NCBI GenBank assembly: GCA_003054655.1
Contig: QAYZ01000013.1
Location: 372,001 to 436,000, forward strand
Direction of reading: 5' to 3'
DNA from: Spartobacteria bacterium LR76
GTDB lineage: Bacteria > Verrucomicrobiota > Verrucomicrobiia > Chthoniobacterales > Terrimicrobiaceae
DNA: 64,000 nt
In this document: in pieces, positions 9,341 through 18,529 of the stretch
Position numbering within the stretch: the first letter of the stretch is position 1
Layout: each line of letters opens with the position of its first letter
Program-made: the position numbers and the translations under genes
Notes under the pieces: model-generated
What the model was told of the DNA's origin: nothing
Seen by the model: only the letters and a program-made list of their open reading frames with translations
Database searches by the model: none

Positions 9341-10519
9341 ATGAAGAGCCTCTCCCTATTTTTCTCACTCCTCCTCGCCATGACCTCATATGCCACCGCC
9401 GCGCCTTCGCCTGAATTTGCCACTTTTGACCAGAAGGCCAAGGCGGGCGACACCCTGCGCGTCGTCTTCCTGGGAGGCAGCCTGACATGGGGCGCACAGT
9501 CGACGAATCCGCAACAAACGTCCTATCGCGCCATCGTTCAGCGCAGGCTGGAGGAAGCCTACCCGAAAGCGCATTTCCAGTTTCACGATGCAGCAATCGG
9601 CGGCACCGGATCGCAGCTCGCCTCCTTTCGCCTGGAGCGCGACGTCCTCGCGTACAAGCCCGACCTTGTCTTTCTCGACTACACCATCAACGACAACCCC
9701 TATGTCGAGCCGAGCCCTCATCGCCTGGCCTCGTATGAGGGACTGGTCCGCCGTATTGTTAAATCGGGGGCAGCCATGGTGGCGGTCATCCTGCCCGCCA
9801 AAAAGGATGTGGAAGCCAACCCGCCATCCCGTCCCCTCGATGCCCGGCACAAGGAAATCGCCGCCGCCTATGGATTGCCCATCGCAGATGCGGTAGCACT
9901 CGCTCAGTCGTGCGTGGCCGCTAGAAAGACGACGCCGGATTTGCTCTGGGATCTGCCGGAGGACCAGACGCATCCCGGTGATGCCGGATATGCCCTTTAC
10001 GCGGATGCCGCCTGGGCCGCCTACCAGGAGGGCGTCGCCAGATCCGCCAAGTGCGCGGTGCCGGAAAAGATGATCCATGCCGACACGTATATGACAGTGA
10101 CGCGTTTCGTGCTGGCCGCCCAGCCCTCGCTGCCCGAGGGATGGGCCAAGGGCAAGCCTCATCGCAATGCCGTCGCCCATGACTTTGTGTGTTCCCGCTG
10201 GATGGACTCGCTCGCCATCGCTGCTCCGGGAGCCAGGCCGCTGCGCTTCCGCGTACAGGGCAGCGACCTGATGCTTTTCGGCGAACAGACGAAGATATCC
10301 GGCAGCTATGTGGTCAAGATCGACGACCGCGAACCAAAGAAATACTCCGCAGTGTGTGCCGATGGCAACATGCGCCTCGTGCAGATCATCGCCGAGGGAC
10401 TCGACCCCGCCATCGAGCATATGGTCGAGATTTCACCGGATCTTGCCAAAGGCCAGGAACTGCGGCTGGAAAGCCTCTGCGTGGCCGGAGGGAAAGCCTC
10501 GGTGCAGTTGCTCGATTAG
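9341..10519 (+). CDS. Exported SGNH/GDSL hydrolase
   Basis: 392 aa with a signal peptide (MKSLSLFFSLLLAMTSYATA, cleavage after about residue 20). The SGNH block I is VVFLGGSLTWG with the nucleophile serine near residue 47; block II glycine is in DAAIGGTGSQLA; block III is LDYTINDNP; block V is DQTHPGDAGY with Asp208 and His211. Residues about 230-392 form a C-terminal beta-rich domain of unknown type. Family members deacetylate or de-esterify polysaccharides and xylan, or act on lipids. Its position before a GH1 beta-glucosidase favours a carbohydrate esterase acting outside the cytoplasm; the ester is unknown. Confidence 0.85.
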   Translation: MKSLSLFFSLLLAMTSYATAAPSPEFATFDQKAKAGDTLRVVFLGGSLTWGAQSTNPQQTSYRAIVQRRLEEAYPKAHFQFHDAAIGGTGSQLASFRLERDVLAYKPDLVFLDYTINDNPYVEPSPHRLASYEGLVRRIVKSGAAMVAVILPAKKDVEANPPSRPLDARHKEIAAAYGLPIADAVALAQSCVAARKTTPDLLWDLPEDQTHPGDAGYALYADAAWAAYQEGVARSAKCAVPEKMIHADTYMTVTRFVLAAQPSLPEGWAKGKPHRNAVAHDFVCSRWMDSLAIAAPGARPLRFRVQGSDLMLFGEQTKISGSYVVKIDDREPKKYSAVCADGNMRLVQIIAEGLDPAIEHMVEISPDLAKGQELRLESLCVAGGKASVQLLD

Positions 10520-10745
10520 GGCCGATCAATCTGCAGCCACCACTCGGCGGCGGCGAGTACCGTTCCGTCGTGGCGGTCACTCGGGCAGCATGTCTCCAGA
10601 CAGCCTGCTCGCAACCACCGCGCCATGCCGTGCCGAGGCGCTCACCGAGCAGGAGCTGCATCTGCTCAAAAGTCAGGAAAAAGCACTCCTTTCGTCGGGA
10701 GGGGAACTTACGCCGCATGGCGGGATTGGAGTATTCTTCCCGGGC

Positions 10746-12119
10746 TTGAATACGTCATCCTCTCTTCAATTTCCGGCAGGTTTCACCTGGGGCGCGGCGA
10801 CCGCCTCCTATCAGATCGAAGGCGGGTGGAACGCCGACGGCAAAGGTCCATCGATCTGGGATATGTTCTCCCACGACGGCAAAGTCTGGGAGGGACATAC
10901 CGGCGATGTCGCCTGCGATCACTATCACCGCTATCCCGAGGATGTCGCGCTCATGCGGCAGATCGGTCTGCAAGCGTACCGCTTCAGCTTCGCGTGGCCG
11001 CGCATCATTCCCGATGGCGCGGGAGCCATCAATGCGAAGGGGCTCGATTTTTACGATCGCCTGGTGGATGCCCTGCTGGAGGCTGGCATCACGCCCTGGG
11101 CGACGCTTTACCATTGGGATCTCCCGTATCAGCTCTTCCTCCGCGGAGGATGGCTGAACCCGGACGCTCCGAAGTGGTTTGCCGACTATGCCGCGGTCGT
11201 GGCGGGCCGATTCTCCGACCGCATCCGCCACTGGATCACCTTGAACGAGCCGCAGTGCTTCATCGGACTCGGGTATTTCACAGGCGCACAACATGCGCCA
11301 GGCCTGAAGGTCGGGCTCCGCGAAACGTTGCTGGCCGCCCATCACTGCCTGATCGCCCATGGACTCGCGACTCAGGCGATCCGAGCCGAGACAAAAGCCC
11401 CCGCAAAAATCGGCTGGGCTCCCGTGGGAGCGGGATATTCTCCCGCCACGGATTCCCTGGCAGACCAGGCCGCAGCCATGGCTGCCATGGCCGAGGTGCA
11501 TACGGACAGCGTCTGGAACTCCACCTGGTGGGCCGACCCTGTCGTGCTCGGCCACTATCCGGAGGCAGGGCTGAAGGCATACGGACAGGCCGTACCGAAA
11601 TTCACCGAAGAGGAGATGCAGACCATCTGCCAGCCGCTGGATTTCTATGGCTGCAATGTCTACAGCAATGGCCTCGTAAAAGCCGGGCCGGACGGACAGC
11701 CCGTCGCAGCAAAGCTCCCGGCCGGATATCCGCACACGCACTTCATGTGGGCCGTCACCCCGGACGCGCTGTACTGGACGCCAAAGTTTCTCCACGAGCG
11801 TTACAAGCTCCCGATCATCATCACCGAAAACGGCCTGTCCCATGCCGACTGGGTGGCCGGCGACGGGAGGGTGCACGACGCAGGTCGTATTGACTTTCTC
11901 GCCAGGTATCTGCGCCAGCTCCGCCGGGCCATAGCCGATGGCGTTCGGGTGGAGGGGTATTTTCACTGGTCGCTCATGGATAACTTTGAATGGGGCGAGG
12001 GGTACAAGCACCGGTTTGGACTGATCCACATCGACTATCAAACCCTCCAGCGCACGCTGAAGGATTCCGGATCGTGGTATGCGGAAGTGATTCGCAGCAA
12101 CGGTGCAGCGGTCGGTTGA
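10746..12119 (+). CDS. GH1 beta-glucosidase
   Basis: Clear glycoside hydrolase family 1: FPAGFTWGAATASYQIEGGW at the start, the acid/base glutamate in TLNEP (about residue 168) and the nucleophile in ITENG (about 361), with the usual spacing of about 190. It releases glucose or related sugars from the non-reducing end of beta-linked oligosaccharides and, lacking a signal peptide, works in the cytoplasm. I chose the TTG at 10746 because it gives 457 aa, the usual family length (MNTSSSLQFPAGF). An in-frame ATG at 10590 would add 52 residues that do not resemble GH1. It follows the esterase gene by about 225 bp and precedes a small exported protein. Confidence 0.88.
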   Translation: MNTSSSLQFPAGFTWGAATASYQIEGGWNADGKGPSIWDMFSHDGKVWEGHTGDVACDHYHRYPEDVALMRQIGLQAYRFSFAWPRIIPDGAGAINAKGLDFYDRLVDALLEAGITPWATLYHWDLPYQLFLRGGWLNPDAPKWFADYAAVVAGRFSDRIRHWITLNEPQCFIGLGYFTGAQHAPGLKVGLRETLLAAHHCLIAHGLATQAIRAETKAPAKIGWAPVGAGYSPATDSLADQAAAMAAMAEVHTDSVWNSTWWADPVVLGHYPEAGLKAYGQAVPKFTEEEMQTICQPLDFYGCNVYSNGLVKAGPDGQPVAAKLPAGYPHTHFMWAVTPDALYWTPKFLHERYKLPIIITENGLSHADWVAGDGRVHDAGRIDFLARYLRQLRRAIADGVRVEGYFHWSLMDNFEWGEGYKHRFGLIHIDYQTLQRTLKDSGSWYAEVIRSNGAAVG

Positions 12120-12163
12120 GACCGGCGCCCAAGCTGCCGCCTGAAGCAAGCACCCCTCCCATC

Positions 12164-12676
12164 ATGAACAAACGCCGCCCCATCGTCATCCTCATCATGG
12201 CCGTACTTTCTCTGTCCTGCCTGTCCGCAGAGCAGATCAGCAATGACTGGCTGGAGGAAGGAGAGGCTGCATGGAGGACAAAACATGCCCCCGGCTTGGG
12301 TGTATCGGCATCCGTGATCACCGAAGAGGGTAAAACCGTCTTGCAGGTGGCCGTGGCCGGCGTGGCGGCTGAATCAGGTTCGCCAGGGGATGCCCGTGCG
12401 TACCGCACGTTTGGCGGTTTGGAAGCCGGGCAGGATTACACCATCCGTTTCCAGGCCAGGGCGGAGGAGCCGGGCAAAGTGATCGTCTTCATTCATCCGC
12501 AGGATGCCCCGCAGCAGGTCTTGCTGCGCAAGGATATCCTGGTGAACCAGGACTGGGGCGACTTCGCGATCAAGTTTGCCGTCAAGCAGACCGCCAGCCA
12601 TTGCGTGCTGGGCTTCGCCGGACTCGGGCAAAGCAACAACACCTTCACCTTCCGGGATATCTTGATGGAGCGCTAA
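12164..12676 (+). CDS. Small exported protein with a carbohydrate-binding-like fold
   Basis: 170 aa from the ATG at 12164, 44 bp after the GH1 gene. A signal peptide is evident (MNKRRPIVILIMAVLSLSCL); the Cys near residue 20 gives only a weak lipobox. The rest is one all-beta domain with the rhythm of CBM4/9 modules: YRTFGGLEAGQDYTIRFQAR, QDWGDFAIKFAVKQ and a closing FRDILMER. These modules usually bind glycans or pack beside an enzyme. It is probably transcribed with the GH1 gene. Function beyond binding is not visible. Confidence 0.65.
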   Translation: MNKRRPIVILIMAVLSLSCLSAEQISNDWLEEGEAAWRTKHAPGLGVSASVITEEGKTVLQVAVAGVAAESGSPGDARAYRTFGGLEAGQDYTIRFQARAEEPGKVIVFIHPQDAPQQVLLRKDILVNQDWGDFAIKFAVKQTASHCVLGFAGLGQSNNTFTFRDILMER

Positions 12677-12693
12677 GCCGCGCCGAAAGCCCG

Positions 12694-14133
12694 CTATATA
12701 TTGACTAGCACCCCGGCGGCTGCCTCCGGGAGGTACGCTCCCATCTCCCGGAGACGCGAACGCAGCCGCTCCGTATCGACGGCATGCACATCCACCTGCG
12801 GCAGGCGGCTGGCATGCACGGCGGCCATGCCCGCAGCTTCGCCGGTGGCCAGGCAGACGGGCATGATGCGCACGCTGCCCTGCACGGCGCGGTCACAGGA
12901 GATCGAGCGCCCGGCTACCAGGACATTTTTGAGTCCGAGCGGAGTGAGACACCGATAGGGTATGCCGTGGGACTCGCCCTTCATGTACCGATCAAAGCGC
13001 AGGGCGGCCTCCAGCTCTCCTTTGCTCCTGGCCTCCTCCTTGGTGAGATGCATGTCGATGAAGTAGCAGTTGCGGCAGATTTCATCCTCAAAGCCGCGGC
13101 GCTCCAGATAGTCCTCCGCCCGCAAAACGTAGTCTCCGACGATGCGGCGCGTCTCGCGAATGCCCAGCACGGAGCCGGTGGCCACGAGGAAGGCATTGCC
13201 GAAGGCGGAGGCATGGAACTCGGCCAGGGCGTTGCGATAGGCGAGCGCGAGTCTGCGCCCCTTGATAATACCGCGGGAAATGGTCCAGGGATCGGTATTG
13301 TCGACATCCCACACGTGACCGGCATTGAACCCAACGGTGCCGGGTCCGACAAGATTGTGGCACATATGCTTGTCGGGGATCTCCGGGTAGCGGCCTGAGG
13401 CGATGATGGCGTGGATGGGGCTTTCGGGATTCCACCATCCCAGATCGGGTCCGCTCAAGTAGGCGTTTTCGTCGACGTTCGAAAGAGTGAAGCAAAGCGT
13501 GCCGGGCTGCATCTGGCCAAGGCTGTCGCCCTTTTGGAAGTCCGCACCCGCCCACGCGCAAAGATCCGCGTCGCCGCTGCAGTCCACATAGACAGCCGCC
13601 TGGAAAGCGGTCAGCCCCTTCTTGTTTGCCGCCAGGATGGAGGTGACGCGGCCATCGTCATCTGTCTCCACTCCGGCCAGGACAGTCTGGAAGAGAATCT
13701 GCGCACCGGACTCCGTCACGATCTGATCGTACACGCGCTTCAGCCGCTCGGCGTCGATCGGGACCCAATCGAGATCCTCATCTTTCACATGCGCCATGCC
13801 TTCCTTGGCCGTGGCAAAGACTTTCTCCGCGATGCCGCAGTAGATGATCCGTTCCTGGTCCGAGAACGGCGTCCACGCAGGCACCAGCGCACTCGTGCCC
13901 GACCCTCCGAGGCAGGCGGTGGATTCTATCAGGAGCGTCCGCGCGCCCTCGCGGGCGGCTGCGGTTGCAGCAGCCGAGCCCGAGGGTCCGCCGCCGACGA
14001 CGATGACATCCCAGGAATCATCGAGCGGCACGTCGCGGTCCGCCAATCGCCGGACCGGCGATGCTCCCTGAGATGAAGTAATGGAGGGCAGATCATCTGC
14101 CAGATGAGAGAAAGTCTCGGAATAGTTAGGCAT
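12694..14133 (-). CDS. FAD-dependent oxidoreductase (FAD_oxidored type)
   Basis: 479 aa from the ATG at 14133; the frame is open further upstream but would cross the divergent regulator gene. The dinucleotide-binding motif is DVIVVGGGPSGSAAATAAAREG (GxGxxG near residue 50), followed by ACLGGSGTSALVPAW and, in mid-protein, VYVDCSGDADLCAWAGAD, all features of the FAD_oxidored family found beside verrucomicrobial and planctomycete glycoside hydrolases. NVLVAGRSISCDRAVQGSVR near the C-terminus is also typical. The substrate is unknown; sugar or sugar-acid oxidation is often suggested. No signal peptide. Divergent from a PocR-AraC regulator that probably controls it. A double-module relative is encoded at 30148. 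Confidence 0.8.
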   Translation of the reverse strand: MPNYSETFSHLADDLPSITSSQGASPVRRLADRDVPLDDSWDVIVVGGGPSGSAAATAAAREGARTLLIESTACLGGSGTSALVPAWTPFSDQERIIYCGIAEKVFATAKEGMAHVKDEDLDWVPIDAERLKRVYDQIVTESGAQILFQTVLAGVETDDDGRVTSILAANKKGLTAFQAAVYVDCSGDADLCAWAGADFQKGDSLGQMQPGTLCFTLSNVDENAYLSGPDLGWWNPESPIHAIIASGRYPEIPDKHMCHNLVGPGTVGFNAGHVWDVDNTDPWTISRGIIKGRRLALAYRNALAEFHASAFGNAFLVATGSVLGIRETRRIVGDYVLRAEDYLERRGFEDEICRNCYFIDMHLTKEEARSKGELEAALRFDRYMKGESHGIPYRCLTPLGLKNVLVAGRSISCDRAVQGSVRIMPVCLATGEAAGMAAVHASRLPQVDVHAVDTERLRSRLREMGAYLPEAAAGVLVNI

Positions 14134-14236
14134 GGCTCTGAGCAAAGATCCGGCTTTGCCGGTTGATAAAAGGGATATTGTATGCTTTGATCTTAAGTCG
14201 TTAGTCTCATGCCGATTCGTCTTGTGTCGTCTTCCG

Positions 14237-15235
14237 ATGACTGCCTCCACCTCCCTCCCTCCAGCATCGCCAGAGCCGCTTCTTGAGAAGGTTCCGTTGA
14301 TCCAGGCCGTCATGGCCGCCTTCGAGCAGGAGACCGGACTGCATATGAGTTTCGATGACTTCACCGGCTGGAGTACGGGCTGGCACGAGGACGTCCCGCA
14401 GATGAAGCTCGACTGGCTGCATCTCACGCACTCATGCGATTTTTGTGAGTTTATCAAATCCGAAGCCCATGGCCGAAAGCACTGCATCCGCAACAAGGCC
14501 GCAGTAAACCGTCTCGTGCATCAGCGACGCGAAGGCATCTCCGGATACTGTCATCTCGGTCTGTTTGACATGGCCGAACCGCTGATCTTCCGGGGCTGGA
14601 TGCTTGGCGTTTTCTACTACGGCTCCGTGCTGGTGAAGGGCAAGGAAGGCGCATCCCGCCGCCGCATTCGCCGTCATTGCACACGCTTTGGCATCGACCC
14701 CGACACCTACCTGAAGGAACTGGGCGGGATCGCGGTGATCGAGCCATCTTCCATCCCCCGGCACCGGGAAACCCTGAAGACGGTGGTCCGTCTTGCCGAG
14801 TATTTTTGCGAGGCTGCGGGTGTGCGCCCTGATCTTTATCGCCGCCGATCTCAGAGATTCCCCTATGACGATCCGGAGTCCTCTCCCTACGTGGTGAAGG
14901 AAGCGATGCATTTCATCACCTCGCACATCGACGAGCCGCTGATCGTGAAAGACCTGGCCGCTCACCTGCGCTGCCATCCGGATTTTCTCAGCCGGAAATT
15001 CAAACAGCATACCGGCACTGATCTCAGCGTCTACATCCAGCACACCCGCATCGAGCGCGCCAAGCTGCTGCTGGAGAACCCCAAGATCGACATCGGCATG
15101 GCCGCAGACCAGGCAGGGTTCTCCGATCGCGTTCATTTCAGCAAGGTTTTCCGGCGCGTCACGGGAAAGACACCCGGGCAGTATCAAAAGGAAGCCCTGG
15201 GCAAAGTCCCGACGCGACAAACGCAAGAACCCTGA
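14237..15235 (+). CDS. AraC regulator with an N-terminal PocR sensor domain
   Basis: 332 aa from the ATG at 14237. Residues about 20-180 form a PocR-type ligand-binding domain, shown by LTHSCDFCEFIKSEAHGRKH and then CIRNKAAV, in which several cysteines sit together as in PocR of propanediol use. Residues about 230-325 form the AraC DNA-binding domain: LAAHLRCHPDFLSRKFKQHT and AADQAGFSDRVHFSKVFRR. Divergent from the FAD oxidoreductase at 14133 across 103 bp. The sensed molecule is unknown; PocR domains are thought to bind small hydrocarbon derivatives. Its stop codon lies inside a hairpin that probably ends transcription. Confidence 0.85.
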   Translation: MTASTSLPPASPEPLLEKVPLIQAVMAAFEQETGLHMSFDDFTGWSTGWHEDVPQMKLDWLHLTHSCDFCEFIKSEAHGRKHCIRNKAAVNRLVHQRREGISGYCHLGLFDMAEPLIFRGWMLGVFYYGSVLVKGKEGASRRRIRRHCTRFGIDPDTYLKELGGIAVIEPSSIPRHRETLKTVVRLAEYFCEAAGVRPDLYRRRSQRFPYDDPESSPYVVKEAMHFITSHIDEPLIVKDLAAHLRCHPDFLSRKFKQHTGTDLSVYIQHTRIERAKLLLENPKIDIGMAADQAGFSDRVHFSKVFRRVTGKTPGQYQKEALGKVPTRQTQEP

Positions 15236-15261
15236 TGAACCCGCAAGCGGAATTCATCAGG
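15231..15261. terminator. Hairpin between the PocR-AraC and PEP-CTERM genes
   Basis: Arms CCTGATGAA (15231-15239) and TTCATCAGG (15253-15261) pair perfectly, with an inner CCGC-AA-GCGG stem. It contains the AraC stop codon and separates two convergent genes. There is no T-run, so the stem is clear but termination is inferred. Confidence 0.55.
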
Positions 15262-15287
15262 GGCTTATCCCTCCCTCTTCGGTCAGG

Positions 15288-16133
15288 CTAGCGGGAGATC
15301 AAACCCTTCCGACGACGGACATAGACCGTCATGGCACCCAGTCCCAGCCCGAGCAGGACACAGGTGCCAGGCTCCGGAACCGTCGTCGTGTAATTCAACA
15401 CCGAGACACTTGAGAGTCCGGAGGTCGACATGGTGCCGCCAAGCAACATTCCACCGTACAATGCGGTGGAAAGATCACCCGCCGAAATGTCGTTTTTCGA
15501 ATAGGTGACGATCTGCGCGCCGGTCGTCACGTTGTACAACGTCGCGGTGCCGCTCCAGGTGGTTGAGTTCACCGCATTGAGAGTGATGGTCATCCGGATC
15601 ACATCCGAGAGGGTATCGGATGAAGCCGAGTCGAGACCTAGCTGCGCGCCGGTAACGGTCAGAGAGCCGGCGCTGAACGCCGCCAGGCGGTAGCTGTCGG
15701 TACCGGCTGAACGCCCCAGATAGACCGCCGACGTGCCTCGTAATGCCGAGGACTGGCCTGCGGAAAACCCGAGTCCAAAGGCGCTGGTGGCACCGGCAGC
15801 AGTGGACGAAGATTGATTAAATTGAAACTCCATCGACATCGTCACGGGTCCGCTCGAAAGGAAAGAAACCTGCGACGAATAGCCCGCGATCTTTGAATTT
15901 GCAGTGGTACTCAGCGCGACGGACCCCCCATCGGAGGTGTTCACTTGAAACTCGGCATATGAAGCGCCTGTCGTCGTCTTCCATGTTCCCGAGGTGCCGG
16001 GCTGGTTATTAAGGACGCCATTTGCATAGCCCTCCGTCGTGGTAAAATCGACGATGGCGGCAGCCTGAGCGTAGCCAGCAGCAAGGTAAATACCGAGGAG
16101 GGATGCGGCGAGGGATTTGAGACTTCGGTTCAT
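15288..16133 (-). CDS. PEP-CTERM sorted exported protein
   Basis: 281 aa from the ATG at 16133 (MNRSLKSLAASLLGIYLAAG), preferred over an earlier start because it opens a normal signal peptide. The mature part is rich in Ser, Thr, Gly and Ala and looks all-beta (about residues 30-245). The C-terminus carries the PEP-CTERM sorting signal: VPEP near residue 252, a hydrophobic stretch, then VRRRKG. Exosortase processes such proteins at the envelope; no exosortase is in this window. It is divergent from pseudopilin cassette 1. Specific function unknown; a surface or matrix role is usual for the class. Confidence 0.85.
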   Translation of the reverse strand: MNRSLKSLAASLLGIYLAAGYAQAAAIVDFTTTEGYANGVLNNQPGTSGTWKTTTGASYAEFQVNTSDGGSVALSTTANSKIAGYSSQVSFLSSGPVTMSMEFQFNQSSSTAAGATSAFGLGFSAGQSSALRGTSAVYLGRSAGTDSYRLAAFSAGSLTVTGAQLGLDSASSDTLSDVIRMTITLNAVNSTTWSGTATLYNVTTGAQIVTYSKNDISAGDLSTALYGGMLLGGTMSTSGLSSVSVLNYTTTVPEPGTCVLLGLGLGAMTVYVRRRKGLISR

Positions 16134-16618
16134 GGTGAGGTGGGTGGACTCGACGCATCCTGCCCCCAAAGCGTCTCAAAGCGTGAGTCTCATCCCGACG
16201 CCAGATGTGTCATTTCATGTCGCTCTCCAGCCGAAACCGGGCCTTTCCTGGAAAACGGTCCGGCTCTGTTCGGCAAGCCCGCAACCGGAGAAAAATGAGA
16301 GCAGGTTGCACACGGCTCGCGGAAACGGTATATTTGATGATCCCCCTTTTTTTGCCACGGGTTGGCACCCATCTGCCCGGGAAGCGCCTGTTTCCTGAAT
16401 ACCTCAGCCTTTATCCGCTCATGCCCAATCGGAAAACGACATAATGGGAATCGGCATCCGACTACCGTCCGTCCAGGCCGCAGATTACAGTGGATTCGCA
16501 GTTTCCTAGCATTAGGCAATCCCCCGGCCAACCCGAATCTCCGAGCCCAAGCACTCGAAAAATCCGGACCGGAAGGGGCAGATGGCGCCTCGTGCAGAGT
16601 AAAAACAAAAAGCCCCTC
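16134..16618. other. 485-bp gap between the PEP-CTERM gene and cassette 1
   Basis: No convincing open frame. It must hold two divergent promoters. Features seen: a small hairpin GACGC/GCGTC just before the PEP-CTERM gene (about 16150-16173), a repeated AAAGCGT nearby, an A+T-rich tract at 16326-16356 ending in a C5T7 run, and CCTAGCATTAGG, a 12-bp near-palindrome at about 16504-16516. None of the palindromes found at the second pseudopilin cassette occurs here, so cassette 1 is probably under different control. No riboswitch was recognised. Confidence 0.45.
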
Positions 16619-17305
16619 ATGAAAACCACCGCTCGCAAACAAGGCCGCGGCTTCACCCTGGTGGAGCTCCTGACGGTGATCGCCGTGATGAGCGTCCTCG
16701 TCTCCCTCGCCGCACCCGCCCTGAGCTCCATGGCCAAAGGCAGCCAGATGACTCAATCGCTCATCGAACTCTCCGGCACCCTGGACCAGGCGCGCCAGCA
16801 TGCCATTTCCCGCAACACCTACGTCTGGGTGGCCCTGCGCCCCAATCCCGACGGCCCCAACGGAGACGAACTCAGCATGGTGGTTCTCGCCTCAAAGTCC
16901 GGCACCGATCCCCTGCCGTGGTCAAACTACGGCACCGTGCCCAACGACGAGATCGACCTGATCACGCGCCCCCGCACCTTTGACCAAATGCGCTTTGAGG
17001 AGGCCGGAAAATACACCAAGAGCGATATCCCGAGACTGGACGGCAAGAGCACGACCTCGATCGCCAATACGCCATCGGATAATACAGCCGTCTTCCGGAT
17101 CAAGCTCCCCGGCGCCGCCTCCCTGGTCGATTTCGACCGCGTCATCCAATTCACCCCCACCGGCGAGGCCCGAGTCTCCTCGAGCGTCATCGACGTCATC
17201 GAGTTTGGCCTGCATCCGACCCGGGGCAAGACCGGGGATGCCAGCAATGTCGCCGTGCTGCGCGTCAACGGACTCACGGGCCAGACTGCGGTATACCGCC
17301 CCTGA
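16619..17305 (+). CDS. Verru_Chthon cassette 1 protein D (GspH-like pseudopilin)
   Basis: 228 aa from the ATG at 16619. A type III signal sequence is clear: a basic leader ending in Gly, then FTLVELLTVIAVMSVLVSLA with Glu at +5, as required for prepilin peptidase cleavage. The soluble domain (about residues 50-228) resembles GspH/FimT minor pseudopilins in layout: a helix with QSLIELSGTLDQARQHAISR, then beta-strands. First gene of a tight D-B-C-A-E operon; the next start is 2 nt away. Probable inner-membrane anchored member of a pseudopilus tip. The Verru_Chthon cassette is a known verrucomicrobial gene set of unknown function. Confidence 0.8.
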   Translation: MKTTARKQGRGFTLVELLTVIAVMSVLVSLAAPALSSMAKGSQMTQSLIELSGTLDQARQHAISRNTYVWVALRPNPDGPNGDELSMVVLASKSGTDPLPWSNYGTVPNDEIDLITRPRTFDQMRFEEAGKYTKSDIPRLDGKSTTSIANTPSDNTAVFRIKLPGAASLVDFDRVIQFTPTGEARVSSSVIDVIEFGLHPTRGKTGDASNVAVLRVNGLTGQTAVYRP

Positions 17306-17307
17306 AA

Positions 17308-17766
17308 ATGAAAAAGCACCTGATGCGGGGTTTTTCATTGGTCGAGGTGGTGTTGGCTCTCGGCATCTGCGCCTTTGTCCTGGTCGCCCTGCTCGGTTTG
17401 TTCAGCACCGGGCTGCGGGCCGGGAGGGAGTCTGAGGAACAGGTGCAGGCCGCCAATCTCGCATCGCAGATCCTCGCCACCCGCATCGCCGCGCCCAGCG
17501 ACACCAACCTCACCAGCTTTGCCATCCCGGCCGCAGCCCTGACCAATGCCTTTGCCGACATCTCTCCCTCCGGCGGCGGGTTGGTCGGGTTGGACGGGCG
17601 AACCAACAGCACCCCTGCGTATCGCATCGTCTGCCGGGCGGGAACCGACTCTGAGACGGGACCCCGGCTCGCCCGGGTGTATCTCATGCTAAGCTGGCCA
17701 TACCAGGCCGCTCTGTCCAATGCCGCCGGACGATACGAGATCTCCTCCTATGTCACATTGTATTGA
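17308..17766 (+). CDS. Verru_Chthon cassette 1 protein B (GspI-like pseudopilin)
   Basis: 152 aa. MKKHLMRG is the leader and cleavage before FSLVEVVLALGICAFVLVAL leaves Glu at +5. After the transmembrane helix comes VQAANLASQILATRI, the AxxLAxxxL pattern of GspI (minor pseudopilin I) proteins. The C-terminal half is a small beta domain. It starts 2 nt after the D gene and overlaps the C gene by 17 bp, so the products are likely made in fixed proportion. Expected to pair with the J- and K-like partners at a pseudopilus tip; this is by analogy with the type II secretion system. Confidence 0.8.
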   Translation: MKKHLMRGFSLVEVVLALGICAFVLVALLGLFSTGLRAGRESEEQVQAANLASQILATRIAAPSDTNLTSFAIPAAALTNAFADISPSGGGLVGLDGRTNSTPAYRIVCRAGTDSETGPRLARVYLMLSWPYQAALSNAAGRYEISSYVTLY

Positions 17767-18529
17767 CACACCCCTCCATCGCAAGCCGGACCGCGGAGGC
17801 TTCACGCTCATCGAGCTCCTGGTGGCCACCGCGGTGCTGGCGCTGATCTCCGTGGTCCTCGCGCAGATGCTCTCGGCGACCAGCCAGACCTGGATCACCG
17901 GGCAGGCCAAGGTGAACAATTTCACGAAAGGCCGTGCAATGATGGATCTGCTGACCCGCGACCTGCAGGGCGGCGTATACCGCAGGGATCTGCCGGCCTT
18001 TCCCAACCAAACGGTCGCATTCTTCACCGAGCGGCCGGGATTCGGGGGCAATGCCTCGCTCACGCGCAACCTGTCCTGGGTGCAGTATGATCTCGGCCCC
18101 TCGACCAACACAGTCCTCCAGCGTGCGGACCTGGCACAGGCATGGAACGCGACTGGGACACCCGCCTTCGGCGAGAGCAATGCCCCGACGGGCGCGGTAG
18201 CCCGCGATACCGCACCGGGGATCGTCGGATTCCAGATCCAGTTCGTCTACGCAGACGGTTCGATGTCGACAACCTACGTCGCGACCAACCGGCCCAAGGC
18301 TGTCTCCGTGGGGATCGCCGTGGTTGACGACAAGACGCTGGAACTCCTCGCTCTCAACTCCGAGGATATCGCTGCGCTGCGCAAAGGCTTCTCCTCCCAT
18401 GCCTCCGGCACCAACAGCGTGAAATCCGACTGGGAGAAGTACCTGCGAAGCGATCTCGACTGGAGCGCATACCCAAAGAGCCTGGCGAGCGGACTCAAGA
18501 TTTTTGAACGTTATGTCTCGCTCCCCTGA
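17750..18529 (+). CDS. Verru_Chthon cassette 1 protein C (GspJ-like pseudopilin)
   Basis: 259 aa from the ATG at 17750. The leader runs to PDRGG, then FTLIELLVATAVLALISVVL with Glu at +5. The region after the helix (NNFTKGRAMMDLLTRDLQGG) follows the GspJ pattern, in which a helix with an Arg-Asp pair precedes a beta domain. Overlaps B upstream by 17 bp and A downstream by 17 bp. Within the operon it holds the third place, as gspJ does in H-I-J-K clusters. Role inferred as a minor pseudopilin. Confidence 0.8.
   Translation: MSHCIDTPLHRKPDRGGFTLIELLVATAVLALISVVLAQMLSATSQTWITGQAKVNNFTKGRAMMDLLTRDLQGGVYRRDLPAFPNQTVAFFTERPGFGGNASLTRNLSWVQYDLGPSTNTVLQRADLAQAWNATGTPAFGESNAPTGAVARDTAPGIVGFQIQFVYADGSMSTTYVATNRPKAVSVGIAVVDDKTLELLALNSEDIAALRKGFSSHASGTNSVKSDWEKYLRSDLDWSAYPKSLASGLKIFERYVSLP

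Noticed and set aside
10386-10718. Minus-strand open frame between the SGNH hydrolase and GH1 genes
   Set aside because: Overlaps the end of the hydrolase gene, has no start signal and no family resemblance.
16134-16618. Possible cyclic-di-GMP riboswitch before the pseudopilin cassette
   Set aside because: Some short GC stems and CGCAA-like strings are present, but the conserved core could not be matched.
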